64,000 bases of DNA from Eubacterium sulci ATCC 35585 (GCA_001189495.1 CP012068.1:806001-870000), one strand, 5' to 3'. Shown: positions 17,534 through 26,692, counted from the first letter of the stretch. The notes: a model not told the origin generated them from the letters alone. Translations and numbers: made by a program.

Positions 17534-17863
17534 TTGTATAAGCAAAAGTTTGGGAAACTAGGTGAGGATCTTGCCTACACCTATTTAGAGAATAAGCAGT
17601 TTGAGGTTTTAACACGAAATTATAGGAAAAAATATGGGGAGATAGATATTGTTGCACTTCACAAGGGAACGCTTCATTTTATCGAGGTGAAAACTCGTTC
17701 AACGGACAGATTTGGAAAGCCAGCAGAAGCTGTAAATAGCGAGAAAATGTCTAAGATGCTAAGACTTGCGCAGGTATTTATCAAAGAGAATAAGTGCGAG
17801 TTTTACAGATACTCTTTTGATGTAATTGAAGTAAAGCTAAACCATATAGAGGGGGTACTTTGA
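17534..17863 (+). CDS. yraN: YraN/UPF0102 nuclease-like protein
   Basis: Small protein of the UPF0102 family, which has a restriction endonuclease-like fold and is usually encoded near comM and dprA. The start is taken as TTG 17534, 4 bases after GGAGG, because the longer open frame from 17420 begins inside a terminator and spans a promoter. This gives 109 residues, close to the family norm. Motifs: KLGEDLAYTYLE, LTRNYRKKYGEIDIVA (Asp of the nuclease core) and LHFIEVKTRS (E-x-K). The stop codon overlaps the comM start. Biochemical role is unproven in general; a link to DNA uptake or repair is inferred from neighbours. Confidence 0.9.
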   Translation: MYKQKFGKLGEDLAYTYLENKQFEVLTRNYRKKYGEIDIVALHKGTLHFIEVKTRSTDRFGKPAEAVNSEKMSKMLRLAQVFIKENKCEFYRYSFDVIEVKLNHIEGVL

Positions 17864-19365
17864 TGATGAAAGCCTATGGAATGATAGTGCACGGACTTAA
17901 GGCTATAAAGATAGAGGTAGAGAGTAGTATTTCTAGAGGCATACCTCACTGCAATGTAATTGGTTATGGAAATACCATCGTTAAGGAAGCTATTCTCAGA
18001 GTTAGATCGGCCATAGAAAGCTCAGGTCTAGAATATCCAATGTCAAGAATAACCATAAATCTTGCTCCGGCGGATATACCTAAGAGGGGGAGTCAGCTAG
18101 AGCTTGCTATGGCTATTTCACTTCTTGCAGCAAGTGGTCAGGTATTTGATGGGGAATTAGAGAACACATGCTTTGTTGGTGAGTTATCTTTGGATGGTAA
18201 GATTAATCCATGCAAAGGTATTTTAGCAATTCTCCTTGAGGCAAAAGAGAAGAAGTTCAAGAACGTGATAATTCCAAAGGCTAATATGCATGAAGCAGAG
18301 CTCGTTGATGGCATAAATATCTACACGTTTGGAAAGTTAGCCGACGTAGTAAATTTCGTGAACAAAAAGCAAATACCAGACAAAATCAAACACAAAAGCA
18401 GTTTTTTAAGTGGCAATAATTTCAGCAAAGATTTCAGCGACATTAAAGGACAGGAAGCGGCAAAGAGGGCTATTCTAATTGCGGTAGCTGGAGGTCATCC
18501 TATTTTGATGGTTGGTAGCCCAGGTGTAGGAAAGAGCATGCTAGCTGAGCGAGTTCCTGGTATAATGCCACCTTTAGAACAGGACGAAATTATAGAGTCA
18601 GGTGTAATTCGCTCTGTTTCAAGAGAATCATTAAATGAGGAGTTTACAAGCACTCCGCCTTTTAGAAGACCATCGGTAAATATAAGTATTCCAAGTCTTT
18701 TAGGTTCTGGATATCCACCAAGACCGGGAGAGATTACTATGGCACATAAAGGCGTTCTTTTTCTTGAAGAGATAAATGAAATGAACAGGCTTGCTGTTGA
18801 TACTCTTAGAGTTCCACTAGATAGAAAGAGTGTCTGTTTAAACAAACGAGGAGAGATTTTTAATTATCCAGCTGATTTTCTTTTGATATCTTGCGCTAAT
18901 CCATGTAAATGTGGTTATCTTCATAGTCCCAAAAAAGAGTGCACCTGTACAGCTAGCGAATTAGCTACATATAAGGCAAGACTTTCAGGTCCCATAAGCG
19001 ATAGAATAGATATCCATGTTTTTGTGACCGAGCCTAATTTTGACGAATTTATATCTAGTGAGGGTCTAAGTAGTGCAGATATGAGAAGTATGGTATTAAA
19101 GGTTAGAAAACTTCAATCAGAGCGTTATACAAGGGAGGAATTTAAGCTGAATTCTAGTATTTATGATAATAAAATTGCTAAATACTGTAGCTTTGATAGA
19201 GAGGGCGAGGCATTTATAGAGAAAGCATATAAGGCGCTAAATCTAAGCCCAAGAAGTATGGTGAAAATCAGAAAGATTTCAAGAACTATAGCAGATTTAG
19301 ACGAAAGCAAGGAAATTAAACTTAAACATATATCTGAAGCAATACAATTCAGACAGAGGTGGTAG
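17863..19365 (+). CDS. comM: ComM/YifB Mg-chelatase-like AAA ATPase
   Basis: About 500-residue AAA+ protein of the ComM/YifB family, a hexameric branch-migration helicase in natural transformation in some bacteria. The N-terminal Lon-like domain (VESSISRGIPHCNVIGY, RITINLAPAD) occupies about 1-170. The AAA domain has Walker A GSPGVGKSM, Walker B GVLFLEEINEM and a Cys-rich insertion CANPCKCGYLHSPKKECTC. The C-terminal domain ends with ISEAIQFRQRW. ATG 17863 sits 7 bases after AGGGGGT and overlaps the yraN stop. dprA follows with no gap, so both DNA-processing proteins are co-expressed. Confidence 0.95.
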   Translation: MMKAYGMIVHGLKAIKIEVESSISRGIPHCNVIGYGNTIVKEAILRVRSAIESSGLEYPMSRITINLAPADIPKRGSQLELAMAISLLAASGQVFDGELENTCFVGELSLDGKINPCKGILAILLEAKEKKFKNVIIPKANMHEAELVDGINIYTFGKLADVVNFVNKKQIPDKIKHKSSFLSGNNFSKDFSDIKGQEAAKRAILIAVAGGHPILMVGSPGVGKSMLAERVPGIMPPLEQDEIIESGVIRSVSRESLNEEFTSTPPFRRPSVNISIPSLLGSGYPPRPGEITMAHKGVLFLEEINEMNRLAVDTLRVPLDRKSVCLNKRGEIFNYPADFLLISCANPCKCGYLHSPKKECTCTASELATYKARLSGPISDRIDIHVFVTEPNFDEFISSEGLSSADMRSMVLKVRKLQSERYTREEFKLNSSIYDNKIAKYCSFDREGEAFIEKAYKALNLSPRSMVKIRKISRTIADLDESKEIKLKHISEAIQFRQRW

Positions 19366-20226
19366 ATGACTAATGTGATAGAAGAAAAAAATGAAAATTA
19401 TCCAATCAAGATTAAGGAATGTCTTTCGGATTACAAGCCGATTTATTATAGAGGGAATTTATCACTTTTAGATAAACCTTCCATTGCTATTGTTGGAAGT
19501 AGAAAGGCTTCAGCATATGGAAAGAGCTGTGCAAGAGCTTTAGCAAAATGTGCGGTAGAGTATGGTGCCGTAGTAGTTAGTGGCCTTGCTTTAGGGATAG
19601 ATTCTGAAGCTCATAGTGCATGTCTAGAAAATGGAGGAGAGACAATTGCTGTACTTGCTAATGGAGTTGATGTCTTCTATCCAAAGAGAAATCAAGCACT
19701 GCAAAAAAGAATAGAAGAAACAGGACTTCTTCTTAGTGAATATGAGGATGGAACAAGAGCACAAAGATATACATTTCCCGTAAGAAATAGAATAATAAGT
19801 GCAATATCTGATGCAATTGTCATTGTTGAAGCAGGATCGCGCAGTGGTTCACTTATAACAGCTGAGTGTGCGCAGGAGCAAGGTAAGGAGGTCTACTCAA
19901 TACCTGGTAATATAACAAGCCCAGGAAGTCTTGGTACAAATAAGCTTATCAGAGATGGTGCAGTTCCACTTATAAATTTTGATGAATTATTTGAAGACCT
20001 TGGATTAAGCAAATCAAACAAGAAAATAAATCAAATTTTTCTAAGTAAAACAGAATCAAGGGTACTTGAGGTAGTCAAAAGCAGTTCAGAACTCTCAATT
20101 GAACAAATCCGTCACATAATTGACATAGATCTAGCAGAAATCAATGCTATAATTACGATTCTTGAGATGAAAGGGCTTATTTTTTGTGAAATGGGAAAAG
20201 TAAGCATTGCAAATTTATGGAAATAA
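19366..20226 (+). CDS. dprA: DNA-processing protein DprA
   Basis: Rossmann-fold single-strand DNA-binding protein that loads RecA during transformation. Motifs: AIVGSRKASAYGK, VVSGLALGIDSEAHS, LANGVDVFYPKRN, FPVRNRIISA and IVEAGSRSGSLITAE. At 286 residues it has the Rossmann core and a C-terminal winged-helix-like region (about 220-286), and little or no N-terminal SAM domain. The ATG directly follows the comM stop. Together with comM it suggests potential natural competence, but no DNA-uptake genes are in the window. Confidence 0.95.
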   Translation: MTNVIEEKNENYPIKIKECLSDYKPIYYRGNLSLLDKPSIAIVGSRKASAYGKSCARALAKCAVEYGAVVVSGLALGIDSEAHSACLENGGETIAVLANGVDVFYPKRNQALQKRIEETGLLLSEYEDGTRAQRYTFPVRNRIISAISDAIVIVEAGSRSGSLITAECAQEQGKEVYSIPGNITSPGSLGTNKLIRDGAVPLINFDELFEDLGLSKSNKKINQIFLSKTESRVLEVVKSSSELSIEQIRHIIDIDLAEINAIITILEMKGLIFCEMGKVSIANLWK

Positions 20227-20311
20227 CTATACAATAGGAATTTGTAAACATAGTTTATTGCGATAATTGTAATATATTTAGAAAAGATAGGGATAGTTTT
20301 AGGAGAGTTAA

Positions 20312-22408
20312 ATGGCAGCTGTCAAATCAGGAAAGAGCAAAGCGAAATCACCGAGTTCAAAGAGCAACAAGACTCTAGTAATCGTGGAATCCCCGTCCAA
20401 GGCGAAGACAATAGGAAAATATTTAGGCAGCAGGTATAACGTAATTGCCTCGGTTGGCCATGTAAGAGATTTGCCAAAGAGCAAGCTTGGAATAGATATA
20501 GATGATAACTTTGAGCCTCAGTACATTTCTATAAGAGGAAAGGGTGACCTCATCAAGAGTCTTAAGAAAGAGGCTTCTAAGGCGAGCAAGGTTTATCTTG
20601 CAACTGACCCTGATAGAGAGGGAGAAGCTATATCTTGGCATTTAGCATTCCTTTTGGGTTTAGATCCAGAGGAAGCTTGCAGGATAGAATTCAATGAGAT
20701 CACAAAAGACACTATAAAGGAAGCAATTAAACACCCACGTAAGATAAACATGGGTCTTGTTGATGCGCAGCAGGCAAGACGTGTTCTAGATAGACTTGTG
20801 GGATATCAGATTAGCCCGCTTCTTTGGAGGAAGGTAAGAAAGGGACTTTCCGCCGGAAGAGTTCAGTCTGCAGCCCTTAAGATAATCTGTGATAGAGAAC
20901 GCGAGATAGAGAAATTTGAGCCAAAGGAATTCTGGAACATTACAGCTGAGTTCAAGAAGAGCAAGAAGTTTCAGGCAAAGCTTGCAGAGGCAAACGGTAA
21001 GAAAATCGTTGTAGAAAACAAAGCACAAAATGACAATATAATAAAGGAACTTAATTCGGGTGAGTTTATTGTATCTGATGTAAAGGAAAAGATAAGAATG
21101 CAAAAACCTTATCCTCCTTTTACAACAAGTAGCTTACAGCAGGATGCAGGAAACAAATTGAATTTCAATGCAAAGAAAACTATGATGATAGCACAGCAGC
21201 TATATGAGGGTGTAGATGTAAAAGGTAGAGGAACTACTGGTCTTATCACTTACCTTAGAACAGACTCTGTGCGTGTTTCTGATGCAGCAAAACAGGCAGC
21301 AAAGGATCTAATAGTATCAAAGTTTGGTGCTGAATACAGCGCAAACAATGTTTTCTCAAATAAGAAGAAAGACATACAGGATGCACACGAAGCAATTAGA
21401 CCAGCAATCATAGAGCTTGAACCAGAACTTATCAAAGATTCACTTACAGCAGATCAGTTTAAGCTATACAAGCTAATCTGGAATAGATTCATGGCAAGCC
21501 AGATGTCACAGTCAAAGTCAAACAGCATGCAGGTAAACATTGCAAACGGAATCTACGGATTCAAGGCTAATGGATCTGAACTACTCTTTGATGGTTTCAG
21601 AAGACTATATAATACTGCAGATGATGAGGGAGCAAAGCTCCTCCCAAGCTTAGAGAAGGACGAAAAGCTTAATGCAGAAAGCCTAAAGGGAGAACAGTCG
21701 TTTACCCAGCCACCTGCAAGATATACTGAAGCCAGCCTTGTAAAAGAACTAGAAGATAAAGATATCGGACGTCCAAGTACATATGCACCTATAGTAAGCA
21801 CTTTGACGGAGCGTAAGTATGTAGGAAGAGAAAAGAAGGCTCTTAAACCAACTGAACTAGGATTCCTCGTAAACGATTTGATGGAGGAATATTTCAAGGA
21901 TATCGTCGATGCAGGCTTCACTGCTAATATGGAAAATCGTCTAGATGATGTTGAAGTTGGCAGTCAGAAGTGGAAGGATCTTATTTCTGAATTCTATGGT
22001 CCATTCAAAAAGGAACTTGATATTGCAGATAGTGCAATTGAAAAGATAGTAGTAGAAGATGTCCCAACAGGTGAACTATGCGAGCTTTGCGGAAAACCTA
22101 TGGTTATAAAGGCGGGAAGATTCGGAGACTTTATCGCATGTAGCGGATATCCAGAATGTAAGAACACCAAGCCAATTATTAAGACAATTGGTGTAAAGTG
22201 TCCAAATTGTGGTAAAGATATAGTAGCGCGCAAAAGTAAGAGAGGTAGACTTTTCTACGGATGCAGCGGATACCCTGATTGCAAAACTGTATTTTGGAAC
22301 AAACCAACAGATAAAAGATGTCCTGAATGCAATAGCATATTATTAGAAAAAAAGACAAAGAATAAAAATTTTGTTTGTTCGAACGAAAAGTGTGGGTATA
22401 CAGAATAG
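20312..22408 (+). CDS. topA: DNA topoisomerase I
   Basis: Type IA topoisomerase of 698 residues that relaxes negative supercoils. TOPRIM at the N-terminus (VIVESPSKAKTIGKYLG, ATDPDREGEAISWH), the active-site Tyr region TTGLITYLRTDSVRVSD, and ARYTEASLVKELEDKDIGRPSTYAPI are all present. The C-terminus has three four-Cys zinc ribbons (CELCGKP.., CPNCGKD.., CPECN..). The start ATG 20312 has AGGAG upstream. In Bacillus the same neighbourhood contains trmFO and codV (xerC) between topA and hslV; here only 21 bases separate topA from hslV. Confidence 0.97.
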   Translation: MAAVKSGKSKAKSPSSKSNKTLVIVESPSKAKTIGKYLGSRYNVIASVGHVRDLPKSKLGIDIDDNFEPQYISIRGKGDLIKSLKKEASKASKVYLATDPDREGEAISWHLAFLLGLDPEEACRIEFNEITKDTIKEAIKHPRKINMGLVDAQQARRVLDRLVGYQISPLLWRKVRKGLSAGRVQSAALKIICDREREIEKFEPKEFWNITAEFKKSKKFQAKLAEANGKKIVVENKAQNDNIIKELNSGEFIVSDVKEKIRMQKPYPPFTTSSLQQDAGNKLNFNAKKTMMIAQQLYEGVDVKGRGTTGLITYLRTDSVRVSDAAKQAAKDLIVSKFGAEYSANNVFSNKKKDIQDAHEAIRPAIIELEPELIKDSLTADQFKLYKLIWNRFMASQMSQSKSNSMQVNIANGIYGFKANGSELLFDGFRRLYNTADDEGAKLLPSLEKDEKLNAESLKGEQSFTQPPARYTEASLVKELEDKDIGRPSTYAPIVSTLTERKYVGREKKALKPTELGFLVNDLMEEYFKDIVDAGFTANMENRLDDVEVGSQKWKDLISEFYGPFKKELDIADSAIEKIVVEDVPTGELCELCGKPMVIKAGRFGDFIACSGYPECKNTKPIIKTIGVKCPNCGKDIVARKSKRGRLFYGCSGYPDCKTVFWNKPTDKRCPECNSILLEKKTKNKNFVCSNEKCGYTE

Positions 22409-22429
22409 TAACATTAGGAGGTTATTGAC

Positions 22430-22969
22430 ATGGTCGAATTCCACGCAACAACAATTTGCGCAGTAAGAAGAGGTCCAGATGACATAGCCATCGGTGGAGA
22501 TGGACAGGTTACTATGGGCCAAACAGCGATAATGAAGAACGGTGCTAAGAAGGTAAAGAAAATATATAACAACCAGGTTTTAACAGGATTTGCAGGTTCT
22601 GTTGCCGATGCTTTTTCATTAACTGAGAAGTTTGAGAAGAAGCTTGAGGAGCACAGTGGAAACCTAAAAAGAGCAGCTGTAGACCTCGCTCAGATGTGGC
22701 GTTCTGACAGAGGTATGCGTAATCTTGAGGCTCTTATGATTGTCGTTGATAAGGATGACATGTTGGTAATTTCCGGCACGGGTGAAGTTATTGCACCTGA
22801 TCAAGATTTTGTAGCTATCGGATCTGGTGGCAACTTTGCGTATTCAGCAGCAAATGCTTTGTTCAATCATACAGATATGAGCGCAGCAGAGGTTGTTGAG
22901 GAATCGCTGAAGATTGCTTCTTCGATTTGTGTATACACTAATGACAATATTAGTGTTGAGAGACTTTAG
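22430..22969 (+). CDS. hslV: HslV peptidase subunit of the HslVU protease
   Basis: Proteasome-like threonine peptidase (ClpQ/CodW), 179 residues. The N-terminus is [12 protein letters not shown]; the catalytic Thr is preceded by a six-residue MVEFHA leader that must be removed for Thr catalysis. Other family motifs are [38 protein letters not shown] and AIGSGGNFA. Bacillus CodW has a similar extension but works with an N-terminal Ser; here the second residue is Val, so the classical Thr mechanism is more likely. AGGAGG precedes the ATG. hslU follows after 9 bases. Confidence 0.96.
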   Translation: MVEFHATTICAVRRGPDDIAIGGDGQVTMGQTAIMKNGAKKVKKIYNNQVLTGFAGSVADAFSLTEKFEKKLEEHSGNLKRAAVDLAQMWRSDRGMRNLEALMIVVDKDDMLVISGTGEVIAPDQDFVAIGSGGNFAYSAANALFNHTDMSAAEVVEESLKIASSICVYTNDNISVERL

Positions 22970-22978
22970 GAGGTTATT

Positions 22979-24391
22979 ATGGCAAACAAATTTCAACAAA
23001 TGACTCCGAAGGAAATCGTTGCAGAACTCGATAAGTATATAATCGGTCAGGATAGAGCAAAGCGCTCTGTAGCGATTGCGCTGAGAAATAGATATAGAAG
23101 AAATCTTCTTTCCGAAGAAATGAGAGAAGAAATTACACCTAAGAACATTTTGATGATAGGACCTACAGGCTGTGGTAAGACAGAGATAGCAAGAAGACTT
23201 GCTAAGCTCATGGATGCACCTTTTGTAAAGGTAGAGGCAACAAAGTTCACCGAAGTCGGATATGTAGGAAGAGATGTCGATTCCATGGTGAGAGATCTCG
23301 TAGAGAGCTCCATCAGAATTACTAAGCAGTCAAGACTTAAGGAAAAGTACGACATTGCAGATAAAATTGCCGAAGATAAGATAGTTGAGGCTATGGTTCC
23401 TGGCAAGAAAAAGAAAGAAGCAACAAAGCAACCTCAGAATCCTTTTGAGATGCTAATGAATACAGCATACGGACAGAAGAAGGAAGATGAGCCTGAGCAG
23501 GAAGCTACTACAGATGTAGCAATGGCTAGAGAGCAGGTTAGACATCAGCTAAGACAGGGACTTCTCGAAGATCAGTATGTCGACATAGAAGTAATTGATG
23601 CTCCAAAGGGAAATCAGCTTGACATGAGTAACGAAGGCATGAGCATTGCAATCGGAAATATCTTTGGGGATATGATGCCTAATAAGACGAGAACAAAACA
23701 TGTACGTGTCAGTGAAGCACGCAAGATTCTCAGAGAGCAGGAAGCTCAGAACCTGCTTGATATGGAACAGGTAACAGATGACGCTATAGAAAATGCTGAG
23801 CAAAACGGAATAATATTTATCGATGAAATTGATAAGATAGCTTCTGGAGCTGAGTTTACAAGTGGAGCATCTGTTTCAAGAGAAGGTGTTCAGAGAGATA
23901 TACTTCCAATTGTAGAAGGAAGCGTAGTAAATACAAAGTACGGACCGGTTAAGACGGATCACATTTTGTTCATAGGGGCAGGTGCCTTCCATGTATCAAA
24001 GCCAACTGATCTAATTCCAGAACTACAGGGACGTTTCCCAATCAGAGTGGAGTTAGAGAACTTGACCACAGAAATCTTCAGAAAAATTCTAACTGTACCG
24101 GAAAATGCTATCATTAAACAAAATCAAGAATTAATGGCAACCGAGAAAATAAAATTGGAATTTTCAGAAGATGCTATTGACGAAATCGCCGAAATGTCGT
24201 ATCTTATGAATGAACAGGCAGAAAATATTGGTGCCAGACGACTATATACAGTAATGGAGAAGCTTTTAGAGGACATTTCATTCGATATTCCAGAAACTAA
24301 CGGTGAGCCAATTGTGATAGATAAGAATTATGTCATAAGTAAGTTTAATGATACAGTTCATAAAGATGATATTGATAAATATATATTATAA
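22979..24391 (+). CDS. hslU: HslU ATPase subunit of the HslVU protease
   Basis: AAA+ unfoldase (ClpY/CodX) of 470 residues that feeds substrates to HslV. N-terminal TPKEIVAELDKYIIGQ, Walker A GPTGCGKTE, the pore motif EVGYVGRDV, an I-domain (about 140-270), Walker B IIFIDEIDKIA, and the C-terminal ENIGARRLYTVMEKLLEDISF are all visible. The last residues, DDIDKYIL, match the C-terminal tail that docks into HslV. The start follows AGGAGG. codY lies 51 bases downstream, the classic hslVU-codY order of Firmicutes. Confidence 0.97.
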   Translation: MANKFQQMTPKEIVAELDKYIIGQDRAKRSVAIALRNRYRRNLLSEEMREEITPKNILMIGPTGCGKTEIARRLAKLMDAPFVKVEATKFTEVGYVGRDVDSMVRDLVESSIRITKQSRLKEKYDIADKIAEDKIVEAMVPGKKKKEATKQPQNPFEMLMNTAYGQKKEDEPEQEATTDVAMAREQVRHQLRQGLLEDQYVDIEVIDAPKGNQLDMSNEGMSIAIGNIFGDMMPNKTRTKHVRVSEARKILREQEAQNLLDMEQVTDDAIENAEQNGIIFIDEIDKIASGAEFTSGASVSREGVQRDILPIVEGSVVNTKYGPVKTDHILFIGAGAFHVSKPTDLIPELQGRFPIRVELENLTTEIFRKILTVPENAIIKQNQELMATEKIKLEFSEDAIDEIAEMSYLMNEQAENIGARRLYTVMEKLLEDISFDIPETNGEPIVIDKNYVISKFNDTVHKDDIDKYIL

Positions 24392-24442
24392 ATATTATAA
24401 TGTAATAGAATTTTGAATGAAAAGGAAAAGGTGGATTCAAAA

Positions 24443-25219
24443 ATGAAGGGTAATTTATTATCAAAAGTCAGAAGACTTAACAATGTACTATCAGAGAGTA
24501 CATCAGGATTTGTATCTTTTGATGAACTATGCAATATACTGTACGACATGCTAAATGCAAATGTATATATCCTGAACAAGAGAGGTAAGGTGCTAGCAGC
24601 AAAATTTGACGACGGTGAAGAAGCACCACTAGTAAAGGTAGAGGGAGGACACTTCGAGCTACCTAAGGAGTTCAACGACAAGTTCCTTGAGCGCAAAGAG
24701 GCTTGTGAGAACCTAACAAACGATGCTATCAAGAACATCTATGGAGAAGAATACTCACTATCATCTAAGTATCACACAATCGTACCAGTTATCTTTGGTG
24801 GTAAGAGAGTTGCTACACTTTTATATGTAAGAGCAAGTGAGGCATTTACAGACGAGGATCTAGCTATCTGCGAATATGGTGCAACAGTAGTTGGTATTGA
24901 GGTAACAAGAGGAATTGCACTTGAGGAAGAGGAAGACAATAGACTAAAGGCTGCAGTAAGCGTAGCACTTGAGACATTGTCATACTCCGAGCTTGAGGCT
25001 GTTATTAAGATCTTTGAGGAACTCAATGGAAACGAAGGACTTCTTGTTGCAAGCAAGATTGCTGACATGTCAGGAATCACACGTTCAGTAATTGTAAACG
25101 CTCTTCGTAAGCTAGAGAGTGCTGGTGTTATTGAGTCAAGATCTCTCGGAATGAAGGGAACAAGAATCAAGATCACAAACGAGTTCTTGAGAGAAGAAAT
25201 TGAGAAGGTAGAAATTTAA
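24443..25219 (+). CDS. codY: CodY, GTP/branched-chain amino acid-responsive repressor
   Basis: Global regulator that senses isoleucine-type amino acids and GTP. Start ATG 24443, 9 bases after AAGGTGG, gives 258 residues, the normal size; the in-frame TTG at 24413 would add ten residues and lacks a good site. The GAF sensor domain occupies about 1-150. The C-terminal winged helix shows the very conserved ASKIADMSGITRSVIVNALR followed by KLESAGVIESRSLGMKGT. A terminator follows. It may regulate amino acid genes such as the citrate operon in this window, but I found no convincing CodY box there. Confidence 0.97.
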   Translation: MKGNLLSKVRRLNNVLSESTSGFVSFDELCNILYDMLNANVYILNKRGKVLAAKFDDGEEAPLVKVEGGHFELPKEFNDKFLERKEACENLTNDAIKNIYGEEYSLSSKYHTIVPVIFGGKRVATLLYVRASEAFTDEDLAICEYGATVVGIEVTRGIALEEEEDNRLKAAVSVALETLSYSELEAVIKIFEELNGNEGLLVASKIADMSGITRSVIVNALRKLESAGVIESRSLGMKGTRIKITNEFLREEIEKVEI

Positions 25220-25237
25220 TTTACTAGATATTTCAAG

Positions 25238-25265
25238 GACCGCAGGTTTTAATCTGCGGTCTTTC
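25238..25265 (+). terminator. Terminator after codY
   Basis: GACCGCAG / CTGCGGTC stem with an 8-base loop, followed by TTTC. Confidence 0.8.
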
Positions 25266-25287
25266 TACTATAAGGAACTTATTGTAA

Positions 25288-25926
25288 ATGGAAGCAGAGT
25301 ATAAAACCATCAAAGACGCAGCAAAGGCTGAGCTAAATATAGAAAAATCAAAGTTTATTTCGCACATTTCCCATGCAAACAATAGGGAAGAGGCGGAAGC
25401 CTTTATTCAAATGATAAAAGCTGAATATAAGGATGCGACGCATAACGTATCCTCCTTTGTCATAGGACCAAAGATGGAACTCAAATGGGCAACTGATGAT
25501 GGAGAACCTCAGGGAACGGCTGGAATGCCGATTCTAAAGGTTTTAGAGGAGCAAGGTATAACTAATACAGTTGTCGTTGTTACTCGCTATTTTGGTGGAA
25601 AAAAACTTGGTACTGGCGGACTTGTAAGAGCATACACTGATAGTACACTTGAGGCAATCAAGGCTTCTGGACTTTGTGAGGTGTATAAGATTGCTAGCAT
25701 CAAAGCTAGGATTGACTATTCATCATATAGCAAGCTAATAAAACTAAGTCTTCCATTTTATACGGAGATTGTATCAACTGAATTTCAAGATGCAGTGTTA
25801 GTAGAAATAGACTTTGATCCAGAAAGGCTCGAAGAGCTAAAAGATGCGATAGACAACCTGAGCAGGGGACAAGCTTCAATCAAAATATGTGAGGACAAAA
25901 TCAAAGCAATTCCGATTGAGGAGTAA
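25288..25926 (+). CDS. yigZ: YigZ/IMPACT family protein
   Basis: 212-residue member of the YigZ/IMPACT family. The N-terminal domain (about 1-120) carries HNVSSFVIG, ATDDGEPQGTAGMPIL and VVVVTRYFGGKKLGTGGLVRAY, the family signature. The C-terminal part is a ferredoxin-like domain (DUF1949). The eukaryotic relative modulates translation control kinases; the bacterial function is not established. It stands alone between the codY terminator and the tRNA operon. No own terminator is obvious. Confidence 0.92.
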   Translation: MEAEYKTIKDAAKAELNIEKSKFISHISHANNREEAEAFIQMIKAEYKDATHNVSSFVIGPKMELKWATDDGEPQGTAGMPILKVLEEQGITNTVVVVTRYFGGKKLGTGGLVRAYTDSTLEAIKASGLCEVYKIASIKARIDYSSYSKLIKLSLPFYTEIVSTEFQDAVLVEIDFDPERLEELKDAIDNLSRGQASIKICEDKIKAIPIEE

Positions 25927-25993
25927 AATAATAGGCTTAGAACATTAAATTGCATATATTATGGATAAAATTCGATTAATGTCGTTTTTATTA

Positions 25994-26022
25994 TTGACAA
26001 GCATAATAAAATATGGTAAATT
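25994..26022 (+). promoter_or_regulatory. Possible upstream promoter of the tRNA operon
   Basis: TTGACA (25994-25999), 17-bp spacer, TAAATT (26017-26022), about 85 bases upstream of the main tRNA promoter. Confidence 0.45.
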
Positions 26023-26078
26023 CATATAGCTGAGTTATCCAAGGAAATATCCGAATTAGCACTCAAGAGAAAAAGTTC

Positions 26079-26108
26079 TTGACAATGTCAAGACGACACT
26101 CTATAATA
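26079..26108 (+). promoter_or_regulatory. Main promoter of the tRNA operon
   Basis: Consensus TTGACA (26079-26084) and TATAAT (26103-26108) with an 18-bp spacer, about 35 bases before the first tRNA. The -35 box lies inside a perfect palindrome, TCTTGAC-AAT-GTCAAGA (26077-26093). Confidence 0.85.
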
Positions 26109-26142
26109 TGTAAGTGCGTCGGACAACGATGGAAGCAATTGA

Positions 26143-26218
26143 GGGCGTTTAGCTCAGCTGGGAGAGCACCTGCCTTACAAGCAGGGGGTCATAGGTTCGA
26201 GCCCTATAACGCCCACCA
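26143..26218 (+). tRNA. tRNA-Val (anticodon TAC)
   Basis: Acceptor GGGCGTT/AACGCCC, anticodon stem CCTGC/GCAGG with loop CTTACAA, and encoded CCA. First tRNA of a 15-gene cluster. Confidence 0.96.
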
Positions 26219-26225
26219 TTATTGC

Positions 26226-26302
26226 GGCCTGGTAGTTCAGTTGGTTAGAATGCCAGCCTGTCACGCTGGAGGTCGACGGTTCGAGCCCGTTCCAGGTCGC
26301 CA
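26226..26302 (+). tRNA. tRNA-Asp (anticodon GTC)
   Basis: Cloverleaf with anticodon arm CCAGC-CTGTCAC-GCTGG, acceptor GGCCTGG/CCAGGTC, G73 and encoded CCA. Confidence 0.96.
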
Positions 26303-26353
26303 TCGATTTTTAGGACATAATTAAGACATAATAACAATAAATATATATAATAT

Positions 26354-26428
26354 GCTGGCGTGGCTCAACGGTAGAGCAGCTGATTTGTAATCAGCAGGTT
26401 GGGGGTTCGATTCCCTCCGCCAGCTCCA
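26354..26428 (+). tRNA. tRNA-Thr (anticodon TGT)
   Basis: Acceptor GCTGGCG/CGCCAGC, anticodon arm GCTGA-TTTGTAA-TCAGC, and encoded CCA. Confidence 0.96.
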
Positions 26429-26509
26429 TTTTAAGAAACTATACAAGTCAATAATATGGTATCCAGGTGAATATTGGCGCTGGGATATGCTTAATTTGAA
26501 TGAGGTCGT

Positions 26510-26594
26510 CGAGGGATTCCCGAGTGGCCAAAGGGGGCGGACTGTAAATCCGTTAGCTGAGCTTTCGATGGTTCGAATCCATCTCCCTCGACCA
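26510..26594 (+). tRNA. tRNA-Tyr (anticodon GTA), C1:G72 acceptor
   Basis: Class II tRNA with a long variable arm, anticodon loop CTGTAAA, T arm GATGG/CCATC, and encoded CCA. Counting back from the T arm fixes the acceptor as CGAGGGA/TCCCTCG with A73, so the terminal pair is C1:G72 in place of the G1:C72 usual for bacterial tRNA-Tyr. Confidence 0.93.
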
Positions 26595-26611
26595 ATTTTA
26601 CAAATATATAT

Positions 26612-26686
26612 GCGGAAGTGGCTCAGGGGTAGAGCATCGCCTTGCCAAGGCGAGGGTCGCGAGTTCGAATCTCGTCTTCCGCTCCA
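26612..26686 (+). tRNA. tRNA-Gly (anticodon GCC)
   Basis: Acceptor GCGGAAG/CTTCCGC, anticodon arm TCGCC-TTGCCAA-GGCGA, and encoded CCA. Confidence 0.96.
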
Positions 26687-26692
26687 ATTTAT

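Noticed and set aside
26056..26064. TTAGCACTC, a CIRCE half-site upstream of the tRNA promoter
   Set aside because: The second half-site is not present at the required distance; likely chance.
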